Part shown: in pieces, positions 17,900 to 28,509 of the stretch
How positions within the stretch are numbered: the first letter of the stretch is position 1
Layout: each line of letters starts with the position of its first letter
NCBI RefSeq assembly: GCF_029869215.1
Contig: NZ_JARWPM010000121.1
Coordinates: forward strand, 1 to 42,027
Direction: 5' to 3'
Length of the DNA: 42,027 nucleotides
Source of the DNA: Nocardia carnea
GTDB taxonomy: Bacteria > Actinomycetota > Actinomycetes > Mycobacteriales > Mycobacteriaceae
Translations under genes and position numbers: made by a program
The notes under the pieces: generated by a model
Databases searched by the model: none
What the model was told of the DNA's origin: nothing
What the model saw: only the letters and a program-made list of their open reading frames with translations

Positions 17900-18379
17900 G
17901 GCACTGCACTCCTTCGCTGCGTCGATAATTCGATTCCTGCATAGTTCCTGAACTAGCTGGTATCCGGTGGAGAACACCGAATACAGAGATGCACGCGCAG
18001 ATAGCGAGCAAATATCCGGTTTGCCAGGATCGGACTCGCACTGTCCGCGAACACATCTGACGCGATGGCTCAAACCCCTTGTGAGCGGCCTCGCATCGGG
18101 AAGACTAGCAGGTTCAGCCGGGATTTGCCGATCTCTTGCCAACTGGACCAATGCTCTTGCCAATCCCGCTAAGATGCCGCATTGCTGTGCAATTGCGGAC
18201 TTATAAGGAAGACTTTGCTCGAAAATGTCCGTAATGGATCGGAATGGACCAATGTGATTATTATGTGATCGCCCATTCATCCTATGTCAATCCCTCTAAC
18301 GCAGTCTCCGGAGGGCTTCGGAGCCGATGCGGAAGGGCCCCGCACCGGTTCCGCAGGCCCACAGCGCGATGATGGCCGT
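17900..18379. other. Lower-GC intergenic region between DUF397 and DUF309 genes
   Basis: I see no gene. The stretch from about 17930 to 18290 is clearly less GC-rich than the flanks. It holds the direct repeat CTCTTGCCAA (18133-18142 and 18154-18163) and should contain divergent promoters. A longer in-frame extension of the DUF397 frame shows no family resemblance and has poor codon use. It could be a decayed remnant of a partner regulator, but I could not recognise one. Confidence 0.5.
18133..18163. repeat. 10-bp direct repeat 21 bp apart, candidate regulator site
   Basis: CTCTTGCCAA occurs at 18133-18142 and again at 18154-18163. The start-to-start spacing of 21 bp is two helical turns, so both would face the same side of the DNA. 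It sits in the promoter-like region between divergent genes. Confidence 0.45.
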
Positions 18380-18931
18380 ATGCCCGAACGCGATCGCGAC
18401 GATCAGGGACGCGCCGCCAACGCCCGCCCCCGGGACCGGCTGGGACGCCCGCTACCACCGGGTTCGCCCGGAATCCCGCGCATACCCGACGAGCTGGACC
18501 TCCCGCCGGACCAGGCACTCGCCTACGCCCAGCGCCTGCTGGACCAGGGTCTGGCCTTCCACGCGCACGAGGTACTGGAATCCGTCTGGAAGAACGGCCC
18601 GGCGGCCGAACGCATGCTGTGGCAGGGACTCGCGCAATATGCCGTCGGCCTCACCCATATCCAGCGCGGCAATCCCACGGGCGCACGCACGCTGCTGCAC
18701 CGCGCGATCGGCCGGCTCCGTGCCTTCGACCCCGCCGCAGCGGGCCACCCCGCGGGCGCCCTCCCCTACAACCTCGACGGTCCCGGCCTGATCGCCCACG
18801 CCGAAGGCCTGCTTGCCGAGTTGGATGCGACGGCCCCGCAACCAGCCGGCCCGCCACCTCGTGGCTCCGCGCCGGCGCCTCTCATCGACGAGTCCAGGCT
18901 CTTCCCCCGGCTCGTCCGCGACCTACCATGA
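18380..18931 (+). CDS. DUF309 domain protein
   Basis: This 183-aa protein carries the DUF309 helical domain, seen as FHAHEVLESVWKNGP, then WQGLAQYAVGLTHIQRGN and GARTLLHRA. The His and Glu residues of HAHEVLE and the Trp are the family signature. The opening RPRDRLGRPLPPG is typical of actinobacterial members, which supports ATG 18380 over ATG 18284. The function of DUF309 proteins is not established. The stop overlaps the start of the gluQ gene (ATGA, 18928-18931), so the pair is likely co-translated. Confidence 0.85.
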   Translation: MPERDRDDQGRAANARPRDRLGRPLPPGSPGIPRIPDELDLPPDQALAYAQRLLDQGLAFHAHEVLESVWKNGPAAERMLWQGLAQYAVGLTHIQRGNPTGARTLLHRAIGRLRAFDPAAAGHPAGALPYNLDGPGLIAHAEGLLAELDATAPQPAGPPPRGSAPAPLIDESRLFPRLVRDLP

Positions 18932-19863
18932 CAACGATGCCTACCGACTCCCCGGCCGACGCCGGCCGGTACGCCCCCAGCCCCTCGGGCGATCTGCACC
19001 TCGGCAATCTGCGCACCGCGCTGCTGGCCTGGCTGTTCGCCCGCAGCACGGGCCGGCGTTTTGTCCTGCGCATCGACGATCTGGACCGCGTCCGCCCCGG
19101 TGCCGAAGCACGCCAGATCAGCGATCTGGCCGCTCTCGGCCTCGACTGGGACGGCCCGGTACTGCACCAATCGGATCGGCTCTCCCGATACGACGCGGCC
19201 GTCGACCGGCTCACCGCCGCGGGCCTGACCTACGAATGCTTCTGCACCAGGCGCGAGATCCAGCAGGCCGCCGCCGCCCCGCACGGCCCCCAAGGGGCTT
19301 ATCCGGGCACCTGCCGCGACCTCACCCCGGCCGAACGCGCCGGACGCCGCGCCGCCGGACGCCCCGCCGCGCTCCGTCTGCGGGCCGAACGGCCGGATTT
19401 CGAGATCACCGATCGGCTCCACGGCACCTACCGCGGCCCGGTCGACGATCTCGTCCTGCGCCGCGGCGACGGGATCCCGGCGTACAACCTGACCGTTGTG
19501 ATCGATGATGCGGAACACGGCGTGGACCAAGTGGTCCGCGGCGATGATCTGCTGCCCTCCACCCCGCGGCAGGCCTACCTCGCCACCCTGCTCGGCTTGC
19601 CGGTGCCCGAGTACGCCCACGTCCCGCTGGTCCGCAACACGGCAGGGCAGCGCCTGGCCAAACGCGACGGCGCGGTCACCCTCGCCGACCGGCTGGAGCG
19701 CGGCGACTCCGTGCGGGGAGTGGTCGCGATGTTGGCTACCTCACTCGGATTGTCGGGCGGTAGTGCGGCGGAACTGCTCACCGGTTTCGATCCCGGCCGG
19801 CTGCCACGGGACCCGTGGGTGCTCGACCCCGACAGCTTGGTGTGCGCGGCCGGTAATCCGTAA
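18928..19863 (+). CDS. gluQ: Glutamyl-queuosine tRNA(Asp) synthetase
   Basis: This 311-aa paralogue of the glutamyl-tRNA synthetase catalytic core lacks the anticodon-binding domain. It activates glutamate and attaches it to the queuosine base of tRNA-Asp, not to the 3' end. The HIGH-type motif is PSPSGDLHLGN (17-27). The YadB-type zinc site is C104, C106, Y125 and C129 (CFCTRRE, YPGTC). The KMSKS counterpart is RLAKRDG. Length fits GluQ-RS (about 300 aa) and is far below full GluRS. The start overlaps the DUF309 stop. Its presence implies that this organism makes or salvages queuosine, in line with the transporter and transglycosylase genes 1.5-4.5 kb away. Confidence 0.92.
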   Translation: MTTMPTDSPADAGRYAPSPSGDLHLGNLRTALLAWLFARSTGRRFVLRIDDLDRVRPGAEARQISDLAALGLDWDGPVLHQSDRLSRYDAAVDRLTAAGLTYECFCTRREIQQAAAAPHGPQGAYPGTCRDLTPAERAGRRAAGRPAALRLRAERPDFEITDRLHGTYRGPVDDLVLRRGDGIPAYNLTVVIDDAEHGVDQVVRGDDLLPSTPRQAYLATLLGLPVPEYAHVPLVRNTAGQRLAKRDGAVTLADRLERGDSVRGVVAMLATSLGLSGGSAAELLTGFDPGRLPRDPWVLDPDSLVCAAGNP

Positions 19864-19911
19864 TCTGGCCTGCGACCGGCTCTTTACGATTTTCGAGTTC
19901 AGGCAGGCGAA

Positions 19912-20604
19912 ATGACCAGTGGCGGGTACGACCCCAGCAACCACCCCCAGGCCGGGCAGCCCTACGGGCAGCCACCGCAGTACGGGGCTCCCGGGCCGTA
20001 CGCACCGCCGCCGGGGCCACCCGCGCAGTCCCCGCCGTACGGGCAGCAGCCCCCGCCGTATGGGCAGCAGCCCCCGGCCCCGAAACCGGCGCCGCCCACC
20101 TACGAGCAGACGGTTCATCCCCAGCGGCAGTACGGCGGGCACCAGTACGGGCAGTTCCAGCCCGCATTCGGAGTCCCGGGCAAGCTGTGGCCACGTTTCG
20201 CGGCGCGGCTGATCGACAACCTGATCGTCGCGCTGCCGCTGTCGATCCTGCTCAATTTCGTTCTCGTACCGAATATGGAGGGCTTCGGCGGGATCTCGGT
20301 CAGTTACGCGATCGTCTTCGCCGCCGTCCTGCTGTACTTCGTGCTGATGGAGAGCCGGACCGGCGCGACGCTCGGCAAGAAGATCCTCGGGCTCAAGGTG
20401 GTGGCACCGAACGGGGCGCCGACGGTGCCGTTGCTCGCCTCCCTGAAACGCAATGTCTACCTTGCCGTCTCGATCATCCCGTGCCTGGGCTGGCTCGCCG
20501 GGCTCGCCCTGATGATCTATATGGCCGCCACCCTCGACAAAGACCCGAACAAACAGGGCTGGCACGACAAGCTGGCCGGCGGCACCCAGGTCATCGAAGC
20601 CTGA
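19912..20604 (+). CDS. RDD family membrane protein with Pro/Gln/Tyr-rich N-terminus
   Basis: This 230-aa protein has a disordered, cytosolic-looking N-terminus (1-88) with PYGQQPP-type repeats, followed by an RDD domain. The domain opens with WPRFAARLIDNLIVALPLSIL (the R and D of the family name in RLID). A second helix and GKKILGLKVV follow, then a third hydrophobic segment and the ending DPNKQGWHDKLAGG. RDD proteins are widespread membrane proteins, some linked to ion or osmotic homeostasis; the role here is unknown. Its stop codon lies inside the first unit of the 75-bp hairpin repeat that follows. Confidence 0.85.
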   Translation: MTSGGYDPSNHPQAGQPYGQPPQYGAPGPYAPPPGPPAQSPPYGQQPPPYGQQPPAPKPAPPTYEQTVHPQRQYGGHQYGQFQPAFGVPGKLWPRFAARLIDNLIVALPLSILLNFVLVPNMEGFGGISVSYAIVFAAVLLYFVLMESRTGATLGKKILGLKVVAPNGAPTVPLLASLKRNVYLAVSIIPCLGWLAGLALMIYMAATLDKDPNKQGWHDKLAGGTQVIEA

Positions 20605-20772
20605 GCGCGTCAGGCCCGGAGGCGGCAGCGCCGCATCACCACGCAGGGCCCGCGCTCAGGCACATCGGACACAGCCTGAGCGCGTCAGGCCCGGAGGCGG
20701 CAGCGCAGCGTAACCACGCAGGGCCCGCGCTCAGGCACGATCGGCACAGCCTGAGCGCGTCAGGCCCGGAGG
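20600..20772. repeat. 75-bp tandem repeat, each full unit a long hairpin
   Basis: Units start at 20600, 20675 and 20750 with CCTGAGCGCGTCAGGCCC; the third is partial. In each full unit CCTGAGCGCG plus GGCCC pairs with GGGCC plus CGCGCTCAGG, with TCA bulged, giving a 15-bp stem. It fills the whole gap between the convergent RDD and DUF4190 genes, including the RDD stop codon, so it could serve as a duplicated bidirectional terminator. Confidence 0.85.
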
Positions 20773-21306
20773 TTACGCCGACGTAGCGATCATGATCACG
20801 ACGTACAGCACCAGCAGGACGATCATCCCGACGCCCACCCAGATCCCGGCCAGCGCCAGACCGCGCCCCTCCTGGCCGGTTTCCTTGATCTGATTGAGCG
20901 CGATCACGCCCATGATGATTCCGGCGATGGCGCCGATACCGCAGCCGCAACCCGCCAGCGAGCTGATGAGCGAGGCGATCGCGAGCCCGTTCGTACCCCG
21001 GTTGGCCGGATAGCCGTACGGCTGATAGCCCGCCGGGTACCCGGCGCCCTGGGGCGTGGCCGGGTACGGATTCGCGGGATAGGACGGCGCCGCCGGGTAG
21101 GGGTTCGGCGGCGGCGTCACCGGATTCGCGGTGGGCGGTACGGAATACGACGGAGTCGCGGGCGGCGGCGTGGGCGCCGGGGCCGAGGGGTACGACGGGT
21201 AACTGGACGGTTCGCCCGCGGACGGCTGCGCGTTCGCGGGATCCGACGAGACGCCCGACCCCCCGTACTGCTTCCACCATTCATCGGAGTTGCCGGGGTT
21301 CGTCAT
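20773..21306 (-). CDS. DUF4190 domain membrane protein
   Basis: This 177-aa protein has a Pro/Tyr/Ser-rich N-terminus (1-100, with NPYPA-type repeats) and a C-terminal DUF4190 domain. The domain begins [20 protein letters not shown], continues [11 protein letters not shown], and ends in a second hydrophobic helix ([19 protein letters not shown]). This is the usual architecture of actinobacterial DUF4190 proteins, whose function is unknown. Start ATG 21306 opens [16 protein letters not shown], typical of the group. The stop abuts the third unit of the hairpin repeat. Confidence 0.85.
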   Translation of the reverse strand: MTNPGNSDEWWKQYGGSGVSSDPANAQPSAGEPSSYPSYPSAPAPTPPPATPSYSVPPTANPVTPPPNPYPAAPSYPANPYPATPQGAGYPAGYQPYGYPANRGTNGLAIASLISSLAGCGCGIGAIAGIIMGVIALNQIKETGQEGRGLALAGIWVGVGMIVLLVLYVVIMIATSA

Positions 21307-21343
21307 GGTTACACCCTATTCGAGAGTTTGGTTGGATAGCCGG

Positions 21344-22117
21344 GTGGAAGATTCGAACAAACCCCCGTTACCCGGCAAGTCTGGACACCCCGCGTCCGGT
21401 CACGCGGCATTCGCCCAGGTGGCGCGGGGGTATTACACACCGATCGTCGTGTTGTTCACGGCGACACTGCTCATCTCCAATATCTGCGCGACCAAAGGGG
21501 TGCAATTCTTCGCCGGCAGCTCGCTCACCCTGGGCCCGCTGGAGATCCTGCCCGTATCCACCGATGCCGCGTTCTTCTTGTTCCCCCTGGCCTATGTCCT
21601 CGGTGACGTGCTCAGCGAAGTCTACGGTTTCCGCGCGACCCGCCACGCCGTGTTCTACGGCTTCGCCGCACTGCTGCTGATGGTGGGCTGTTTCGCCGTG
21701 GCGATCCAGTTGCCACCGGCGGTGTTCTACGAGAACCAGGAGGCGTTCCGCAGCGTTATCGGCACCACCCCGCAGCTGGTGGCGGCCGGGCTGGCCGGTT
21801 ATGTGGTGGGCCAGCTGCTCAATTCCGCGACCCTGGTGCTGATCAAGGAGCGGACCCGCGAGAAGTATCTGTGGGCGCGGCTGATCGGTTCGACCGTGGT
21901 GGGTGAACTGGCCGATACCCTGATCTTCTGTTCCATCGCCGCGACCGCGATCGGTATCGACAGCTGGAGTCAGTTCGTCAACTACGTGATCGTCGGGTTC
22001 CTGTGGAAAACCCTGGTCGAGGTGATCATGCTCCCGGTGACTTACCAGGTGATCGCCCTGCTCAAGAAACACGAACCGACCTACACCCCCCGCGAAACCA
22101 CACCACTTCGTTCCTGA
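21344..22117 (+). CDS. Queuosine precursor transporter (YhhQ/VUT family)
   Basis: This integral membrane protein of about 257 aa has six or so hydrophobic segments. It carries the family signatures LLISNICATKGV near the first helix, FFLFPLAYVLGDVLSEVYG, and later IGSTVVGELADTLIF and FLWKTLVEVIMLPVTY. YhhQ proteins import the deazapurine precursors of queuosine (preQ0/preQ1, or queuine in some bacteria). GTG 21344 is chosen because earlier starts would overlap the divergent DUF4190 gene and GGATAG lies upstream. It converges on the tgt gene across a perfect hairpin, and gluQ is 1.5 kb upstream. No queuosine biosynthesis gene is present in the window, so salvage is a reasonable inference. Confidence 0.9.
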   Translation: MEDSNKPPLPGKSGHPASGHAAFAQVARGYYTPIVVLFTATLLISNICATKGVQFFAGSSLTLGPLEILPVSTDAAFFLFPLAYVLGDVLSEVYGFRATRHAVFYGFAALLLMVGCFAVAIQLPPAVFYENQEAFRSVIGTTPQLVAAGLAGYVVGQLLNSATLVLIKERTREKYLWARLIGSTVVGELADTLIFCSIAATAIGIDSWSQFVNYVIVGFLWKTLVEVIMLPVTYQVIALLKKHEPTYTPRETTPLRS

Positions 22118-22121
22118 CCCG

Positions 22122-22159
22122 GTCCGTTGTCCCCGGGTCACCCTTCGGGGACAACGGAC
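22122..22159. terminator. Bidirectional terminator-like hairpin between transporter and tgt
   Basis: GTCCGTTGTCCCCG (22122-22135) and CGGGGACAACGGAC (22146-22159) form a perfect 14-bp stem with a 10-nt loop. It lies 4 bp after the transporter stop and 7 bp before the tgt stop. No strong U tract is present on either side. Confidence 0.8.
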
Positions 22160-22166
22160 ATACCTC

Positions 22167-23465
<1,299 letters not shown>

Positions 23466-25361
23466 TCAGGCCTCGACCGCGGCCGCTGCGAACTGCGCGC
23501 TGTAGAGGCGGTAGTACGCCGCCTGCCGCGCCAGCAGTTCCTCGTGGGTGCCCTGTTCGACGATCCGGCCGTCCTCCATCACCACGATCAGGTCGGCGTC
23601 GCGGATGGTGGAGAGGCGGTGCGCGATGACAAAACTGGTCCGGTCGCGGCGCAGTTCGGCGGTGGCCTGCTGCACCAGCAGCTCGGTGCGGGTGTCCACC
23701 GAACTCGTGGCCTCGTCGAGCACCAGGATCGTGGGTTTGGCGAGGAACGCGCGGGCGATGGTGATCAGCTGTTTCTCGCCGGCGCTGACCCCCGTGCCCT
23801 CTTCGTCGATCACGGTGTCGTACCCGGCGGGCAGGGAGTGCACGAAACGGTCCACGTAGGCGGCGCGCGCGGCGGCGAGCAGCTCGTCGTCGGTCGCGTC
23901 CGGGTCGCCGTAGGCGATGTTCTCCCGGATGGTGCCCTTGAACAGCCAGGTGTCCTGCAACACCATGCCGATCCGGGAGCGCAACTGATCGCGGCTCAGC
24001 GCGGTGATATCGACCCCGTCGATGCTGATCACGCCGGAATCGAGTTCGTAGAACCGCAGCAGCAGATTGACCAGGGTCGTCTTCCCCGCGCCCGTGGGCC
24101 CGACGATCGCCACCACATGCCCGGGTTCGGCGACCAGCGACAGCTGCTCGATCACCGGCTGCTCCGGGTGGTATCCGAAGCAGACATCGGTGAATTCCAC
24201 CAGCCCGCGCTCGGGCGGGACGGCGATCTCCTTCGCCGGGTCGGGGCTCTGCTCGTCGGCGTCGAGGATGTCGAAGATTCGCTCCGCCGAGGCGACGCCC
24301 GACTGCAGCAGGTTCGCCATGGCACCGATCTGGGTGAGCGGCTGGCTGAACTGGCGCGAGTACTGGATGAACGCCTGCACCTCGCCCAGCGACAACTGTC
24401 CCGAAGCCACCCGCAGCCCACCGATCAACGCGACCAGCACGTAGTTCAGGTTCCCCAGGAACATCGAGGCCGGCATGATGAGGCCGGAGATGAACTGCGC
24501 CTTGAAACTGGACTGGTACAGGTGCTCGTTGCGCTCGTCGAATTCGGCGCCCACCTGCTTGCTACGGCCGAACGCGGTCACCACCTCATGGCCCGTGTAG
24601 GCCTCCTCGACCTGCGCGTTCACCAGGCCGGTGTACTTCCACTGATTCACGAAATGCGGTTTGGACCGTTTGGCGATCTGCGCGGTCACGAAAATCACCG
24701 CGGGCACCGTGAGCAAGGCGATCAGCGCCAGCAGCCAGGAGATCCAGAACATCATCCCGAGGATGCCCAGCACCGTGAGCAGCGAGATCAACAGCTGGCT
24801 CATGGTCTGCTGCAGGCTCTGCGAAATATTGTCGACGTCGTTGGTGACCCGGCTGAGCACATCACCGCGCGGGGCGGTATCGAAATAGCTCAGTGGCAGC
24901 CGGTGGATCTTGTCCTCCACATCGGCGCGCAGCCGTTTGATGGTCCGGTTGATCAGGTCGTTGAGCAGATACGCCTGCAACCAGCCGAACACGGCGGCAC
25001 CCAGGTACAGCACGAGGACCACGATCAGCACCCGGCCCACCGCATCGAAATCGATCCCGGCACCGGGGACCACATCCATCCCCGACAGCATGTCGGCGAA
25101 GGTGTCCTGCCCCTGCGCCCGCAGCCCGGCGATGGCCTCGTCCTTGCTCACCCCCGCGGGCAGCTGCCGGCCCACCACCCCGTCGAAGATCAGGTTGGTG
25201 GCCTTACCCAGCAGGTACGGGCCGGCGATATTGAGCACCACCGATACGACGCCCAGCGCGATGATCAGCACCACCAGCAGCCGTTCCGGCGCGAGCCGCC
25301 CCACCAGCCGCTTCAGCGACGGTGTGAACGACCTCGGTTTCGCGTCGGGCGCACCCGCCAT
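23466..25361 (-). CDS. ABC exporter half-transporter, second subunit
   Basis: This protein of about 631 aa fuses a six-helix ABC exporter membrane domain (about 30-360) to an ATPase domain. Walker A is [10 protein letters not shown], the Q-loop is MVLQDTW, the signature is VSAGEKQL (Ser-Ala-Gly-Glu in place of LSGGQ), Walker B is [10 protein letters not shown], and H is in IAHRLST. A long extracellular loop lies between the first helices. The start ATG 25361 is 8 bp after the stop of the preceding ABC gene; a longer frame would overlap it. The pair resembles the Rv1272c-Rv1273c type heterodimeric exporter. The degenerate signature with an intact Walker B Glu fits one half of an asymmetric dimer. 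The substrate is unknown; lipid or drug export is plausible. Confidence 0.92.
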   Translation of the reverse strand: MAGAPDAKPRSFTPSLKRLVGRLAPERLLVVLIIALGVVSVVLNIAGPYLLGKATNLIFDGVVGRQLPAGVSKDEAIAGLRAQGQDTFADMLSGMDVVPGAGIDFDAVGRVLIVVLVLYLGAAVFGWLQAYLLNDLINRTIKRLRADVEDKIHRLPLSYFDTAPRGDVLSRVTNDVDNISQSLQQTMSQLLISLLTVLGILGMMFWISWLLALIALLTVPAVIFVTAQIAKRSKPHFVNQWKYTGLVNAQVEEAYTGHEVVTAFGRSKQVGAEFDERNEHLYQSSFKAQFISGLIMPASMFLGNLNYVLVALIGGLRVASGQLSLGEVQAFIQYSRQFSQPLTQIGAMANLLQSGVASAERIFDILDADEQSPDPAKEIAVPPERGLVEFTDVCFGYHPEQPVIEQLSLVAEPGHVVAIVGPTGAGKTTLVNLLLRFYELDSGVISIDGVDITALSRDQLRSRIGMVLQDTWLFKGTIRENIAYGDPDATDDELLAAARAAYVDRFVHSLPAGYDTVIDEEGTGVSAGEKQLITIARAFLAKPTILVLDEATSSVDTRTELLVQQATAELRRDRTSFVIAHRLSTIRDADLIVVMEDGRIVEQGTHEELLARQAAYYRLYSAQFAAAAVEA

Positions 25362-25369
25362 CCCCGGTC

Positions 25370-27103
25370 TCAACGGGCTTCCTCCACACTCAGCTGGGAT
25401 TCCACGATTTCCCGGTATTCCGCGCAATCGCGGACCAGTTGTTCATGGGTGCCCAGGCCGACCATATCGCCGTCCTCGAGTACCACGATCTGGTCGGCGT
25501 CGCGGATGGTGGCGATGCGCTGCGCCACGATGAGTACCGCGGCGTCGGCGGTCTCCGGCCGCAGGGCCGCCCGCAGCCGGGCGTCGGTGGCGACATCCAG
25601 CGCGGAGAACGAATCGTCGAACAGATACACCCGGGGCTTGCGCACCAGCGCCCGCGCGATGGCCAGCCGCTGCCGCTGCCCGCCCGAGACGGTGGTGCCA
25701 CCCTGGGCAACCGGCGTCTCGAGCCCCTGCGGCATGGCGCGGACGAAATCGGCGGCCTGCGCGATCTCCAGGCAACGCCACAATTCCTCGTCACTCGCCT
25801 CGGGATCGCCGTAGCGCAGATTGCTCGCGACGGTGCCGGAGAACAGGTACGCCTTCTGCGGGACCAGCGAGATCCGGGAGCGCAGTTCCGCCAGGTCGAG
25901 GTCGCGCACATCGGTCCCGCCGATCAGCACGGCACCTTCGGTGGCGTCCATGAGCCGCGGGACCAGGTTCAGCAGGGTGGTCTTACCGGCGCCCGTGGAA
26001 CCGACGATCGCCGTGGTCTGCCCCGGTTCCACCCGGAAGTCGATATGCCGGAGCACCGGTTTCTCGGCGCCCGGGAAACTGAACCCGGCGGCGCGCAACT
26101 GCACCTGGGCCGGGTCGCCGCGCAACGGTCGCGGCTGCGCGGGGGACCGTACCGATGATTCGGTGTCGAGCACCTCGGCGATCCGATCCGCCGAAACCGC
26201 GGCCCGGGGGGCCATCATCGCCAGGAACGACGCCATCATGACCGCCATCAGAATCTGCATGATGTAGGACAGCAGCGCCGTCAGCGAGCCGATCTGCATC
26301 TCCCCGGCGTCGATCGCCTTTCCGCCGAACCAGATCACCGCGACCGAGGTCACGTTGCTGATCAGCATGACCGCCGGGAACATCAGCGCCATCAACCGTC
26401 CGACCCGCACCGAGATATCGGTGAGCTCGGTATTGGCCACCTCGAAGCGCCAGGTCTCGAGGCGTTCCCGGACGAACGCGCGCACCACCCGGATACCGGT
26501 GATCTGCTCGCGGAGCACCCGGTTGACCTCGTCGAGACGGGTCTGCATGAGCCGGAACGCGGGCACCATCCGGGCGATGATCACCCCCATGCTCAGCGCC
26601 AGGGCCGGTACGGCGATCAGCAGCAGCCAGGACAGGCCCAGGTCTTCCCGCAGCGCCATGATGATGCCGCCGACGCACATGATCGGCGCCATCACCGCCA
26701 CGGTCGAGGCCATCACGACGAGCAGCTGCACCTGCTGCACATCGTTGGTGTTGCGGGTGATCAGCGAGGGGGCGCCGAACATTCCGACCTCACGCGCCGA
26801 GAAGGTGTTCACCCGGTGCAGCAGCGCCGCCCGCAGATCCCGGCCCGCGCCCATCGCGGCCTGCGCGGCGAGCAGCACCGAGGAGGCGGACGCGACGATC
26901 TGGACCCCCGATACCGCCAGCATCCGCAGTCCGGCGGTCCAGATGTAGCCGATATCGCCCTTGGTGATGCCCTCGTCGATGAGGTCGGCGTTCAGGCTGG
27001 GCAGGTAGAGCATGGCGATCACCGAGATCAGCTGCAGCACCACGATCCCGGCCAGCTGTTTCCGGTACGGGACCAGGAAACTTCGGAGCAGTCGGATCAG
27101 CAT
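25370..27103 (-). CDS. ABC exporter half-transporter, first subunit
   Basis: This 577-aa membrane domain plus ATPase opens [17 protein letters not shown], a typical first elbow helix. Walker A is [10 protein letters not shown], the signature is canonical VSGGQRQRL, and the switch His is replaced by Gln (IVAQRIATI). Walker B reads [12 protein letters not shown], with Asp where the catalytic Glu is normal. Together with the partner's degenerate signature, this predicts a heterodimeric exporter with one degenerate and one consensus ATP site. The ATG at 27103 overlaps the end of the Rrf2 gene by 7 bp, so regulator and transporter are one transcription unit. Confidence 0.92.
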   Translation of the reverse strand: MLIRLLRSFLVPYRKQLAGIVVLQLISVIAMLYLPSLNADLIDEGITKGDIGYIWTAGLRMLAVSGVQIVASASSVLLAAQAAMGAGRDLRAALLHRVNTFSAREVGMFGAPSLITRNTNDVQQVQLLVVMASTVAVMAPIMCVGGIIMALREDLGLSWLLLIAVPALALSMGVIIARMVPAFRLMQTRLDEVNRVLREQITGIRVVRAFVRERLETWRFEVANTELTDISVRVGRLMALMFPAVMLISNVTSVAVIWFGGKAIDAGEMQIGSLTALLSYIMQILMAVMMASFLAMMAPRAAVSADRIAEVLDTESSVRSPAQPRPLRGDPAQVQLRAAGFSFPGAEKPVLRHIDFRVEPGQTTAIVGSTGAGKTTLLNLVPRLMDATEGAVLIGGTDVRDLDLAELRSRISLVPQKAYLFSGTVASNLRYGDPEASDEELWRCLEIAQAADFVRAMPQGLETPVAQGGTTVSGGQRQRLAIARALVRKPRVYLFDDSFSALDVATDARLRAALRPETADAAVLIVAQRIATIRDADQIVVLEDGDMVGLGTHEQLVRDCAEYREIVESQLSVEEAR

Positions 27104-27636
27104 GATGACCGAACGCTACCGTCCGGATCCGCCGATCGCCCGATAATTTCCGGTGCGTCCGGTGGGGCGTCGCGGGGTTCGCGGCGCGCCCAGGCGCCCG
27201 GGTCCGCGGTGAGGGTTTGCACGAATTCCGGCAGACCGCCCGCGGCGATATCGGCCAGTGTGACATTTTCCAGAACCGCGCGAATATTCACCCGCAACGC
27301 GATCCACACCTGCTGCAACGGCTCGGCCGCGCCCGGGTAGCGGACGTCCTCCGGGCGCATTCCGCGCACCGAGGCGAGCGGGCCCTCGATTGCGCGGATG
27401 ACGTCGGCGATCGAGATCTCGGCCGCGGGCCGGGCCAGCCGGTAGCCGCCGTCGGGTCCGCGCCGGCTCGTCACCAGGGCGGCGCGGCGCAGATCGGCCA
27501 GAACGCTTTCGAGCACTTTCGGCGCGATCTGCTGGGCGGCCGCGATCGCCTCCGCCTTCACGGCAGCGGCCTGATCGGCGGCCGTGATCTCCAGCAGTGT
27601 GCGCACGGCATGATCGACCTTCGCGGTGATGTGCAC
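27097..27636 (-). CDS. Rrf2-family transcriptional regulator
   Basis: This protein of about 179 aa has the Rrf2 winged-helix layout: HITAKVDHAVRTLLEI, then APKVLESVLADLRRAALVTSRRGPDGGYRLARP, then SIADVIRAIEGP. The central cysteine cluster that binds Fe-S in IscR/NsrR-type members is absent, since the only Cys is the last residue. A redox or NO-sensing cluster is therefore not expected. GTG 27636 is the start that matches the family's N-terminus, with AAAGG upstream. It overlaps the first ABC gene by 7 bp and follows the TetR gene by 22 bp, so it probably controls its own operon. Confidence 0.87.
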   Translation of the reverse strand: MHITAKVDHAVRTLLEITAADQAAAVKAEAIAAAQQIAPKVLESVLADLRRAALVTSRRGPDGGYRLARPAAEISIADVIRAIEGPLASVRGMRPEDVRYPGAAEPLQQVWIALRVNIRAVLENVTLADIAAGGLPEFVQTLTADPGAWARREPRDAPPDAPEIIGRSADPDGSVRSSC

Positions 27637-27658
27637 GACCAACCCGACCTTTCCGCCG

Positions 27659-28252
27659 CTATTCCACGCCCGGTTGCAGCGCGGCGATCGCCGCCTCCAA
27701 CAGCGTCGACTCCACCACATCATCCCCCGCGTCGGGTGCCACCTCGTTCGATATGAGGGCGACGGTCAGTATCTCCATCGCCGCGCTGGCCCGCAGCAGT
27801 TGTACCGGGGTGGGGTCGGGACCGGCCAGCCAGTCGCGCAGGACTTTGTTGGCGTCGACCATTACCGGGTACTGGTCGGCCACCGCATTGACAATGGCCA
27901 CCGCGTTGCGAACCATCATCTCCCCCGCGACCCGGTGCCGGATCATGGCCCGGATATAGGTGCGCAACACCGTGCGGCGGCCCTCCGCGTCCGGTGGCGG
28001 CAAGGTTTCGACCTCGTCGGCCAGTGCCCGCATATCGTCCAGCAGCGGATTGATGATGGCGACCAGCAGGTCGAGCTTGGAAGCGTAGTGATAGTAGAGC
28101 GATGGCTTTGTGATTCCCACCGCATCCGCGATCTCGCGCAGGCTCGTCTGCTCGAATCCCTTGCTCACGAACAGCTGCACCGCGGCGTCCAGGATGGCCT
28201 GCTTGGTGTCCCGACCTGCGGTAACGTGATGACCGGTTCTCCGATTCGCCAT
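27659..28252 (-). CDS. TetR-family transcriptional regulator
   Basis: This 197-aa protein has an N-terminal TetR DNA-binding domain (about 15-62): AILDAAVQLFVSKGF, then TSLREIADAVGITKPSLYYHYASK. A helical ligand-binding domain follows. ATG 28252 is preceded by GAGAGG. It is divergent from the mmpL gene, and the gap contains the palindrome CTACCGTACGGTAG, typical of TetR operators. By usual logic it represses mmpL and itself. The Rrf2 and ABC genes follow closely on the same strand and may share the transcript. The inducer cannot be inferred. Confidence 0.93.
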   Translation of the reverse strand: MANRRTGHHVTAGRDTKQAILDAAVQLFVSKGFEQTSLREIADAVGITKPSLYYHYASKLDLLVAIINPLLDDMRALADEVETLPPPDAEGRRTVLRTYIRAMIRHRVAGEMMVRNAVAIVNAVADQYPVMVDANKVLRDWLAGPDPTPVQLLRASAAMEILTVALISNEVAPDAGDDVVESTLLEAAIAALQPGVE

Positions 28253-28340
28253 ACCAGATCCTCTCGTTCTCCCGGCGTCGCGCCCACTGCGGCCACCGGA
28301 AGTCGAGCTTGTTCCTCCGTTTAACCTCCCGGTAGTCTAC

Positions 28341-28354
28341 CTACCGTACGGTAG
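28341..28354. promoter_or_regulatory. Probable TetR operator
   Basis: CTACCGTACGGTAG is a perfect 14-bp palindrome. A second half-site-like CTACC overlaps on the left (28337-28342), and GTAGTCTAC lies just before. It is 89 bp from the TetR start and 156 bp from mmpL, where an autoregulator's site is expected. Confidence 0.75.
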
Positions 28355-28509
28355 ATACGTTGGCGTCCACCGTGTAGGCGGGTCCACACGATTACGCGAC
28401 CGAGGCAAGCCTCCCCCGCGCGATCCGGTCCGCGAAAGCGACGTCGGCCGTCAGTTCGTCACAGCACATACGACCAAACCGTTTCGGCCTCGCCTAGGAG
28501 AAATCCCTC

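Noticed and set aside
18284..18379. Longer N-terminus for the DUF309 protein
   Set aside because: The extra 32 residues lack family similarity, and the ATG at 18380 matches the usual actinobacterial opening.
23544..25814. 756-codon plus-strand open frame
   Set aside because: It is the mirror of the two ABC genes; high GC leaves the antisense frame open. Composition (His/Gln/Arg-rich) is typical of shadow frames.
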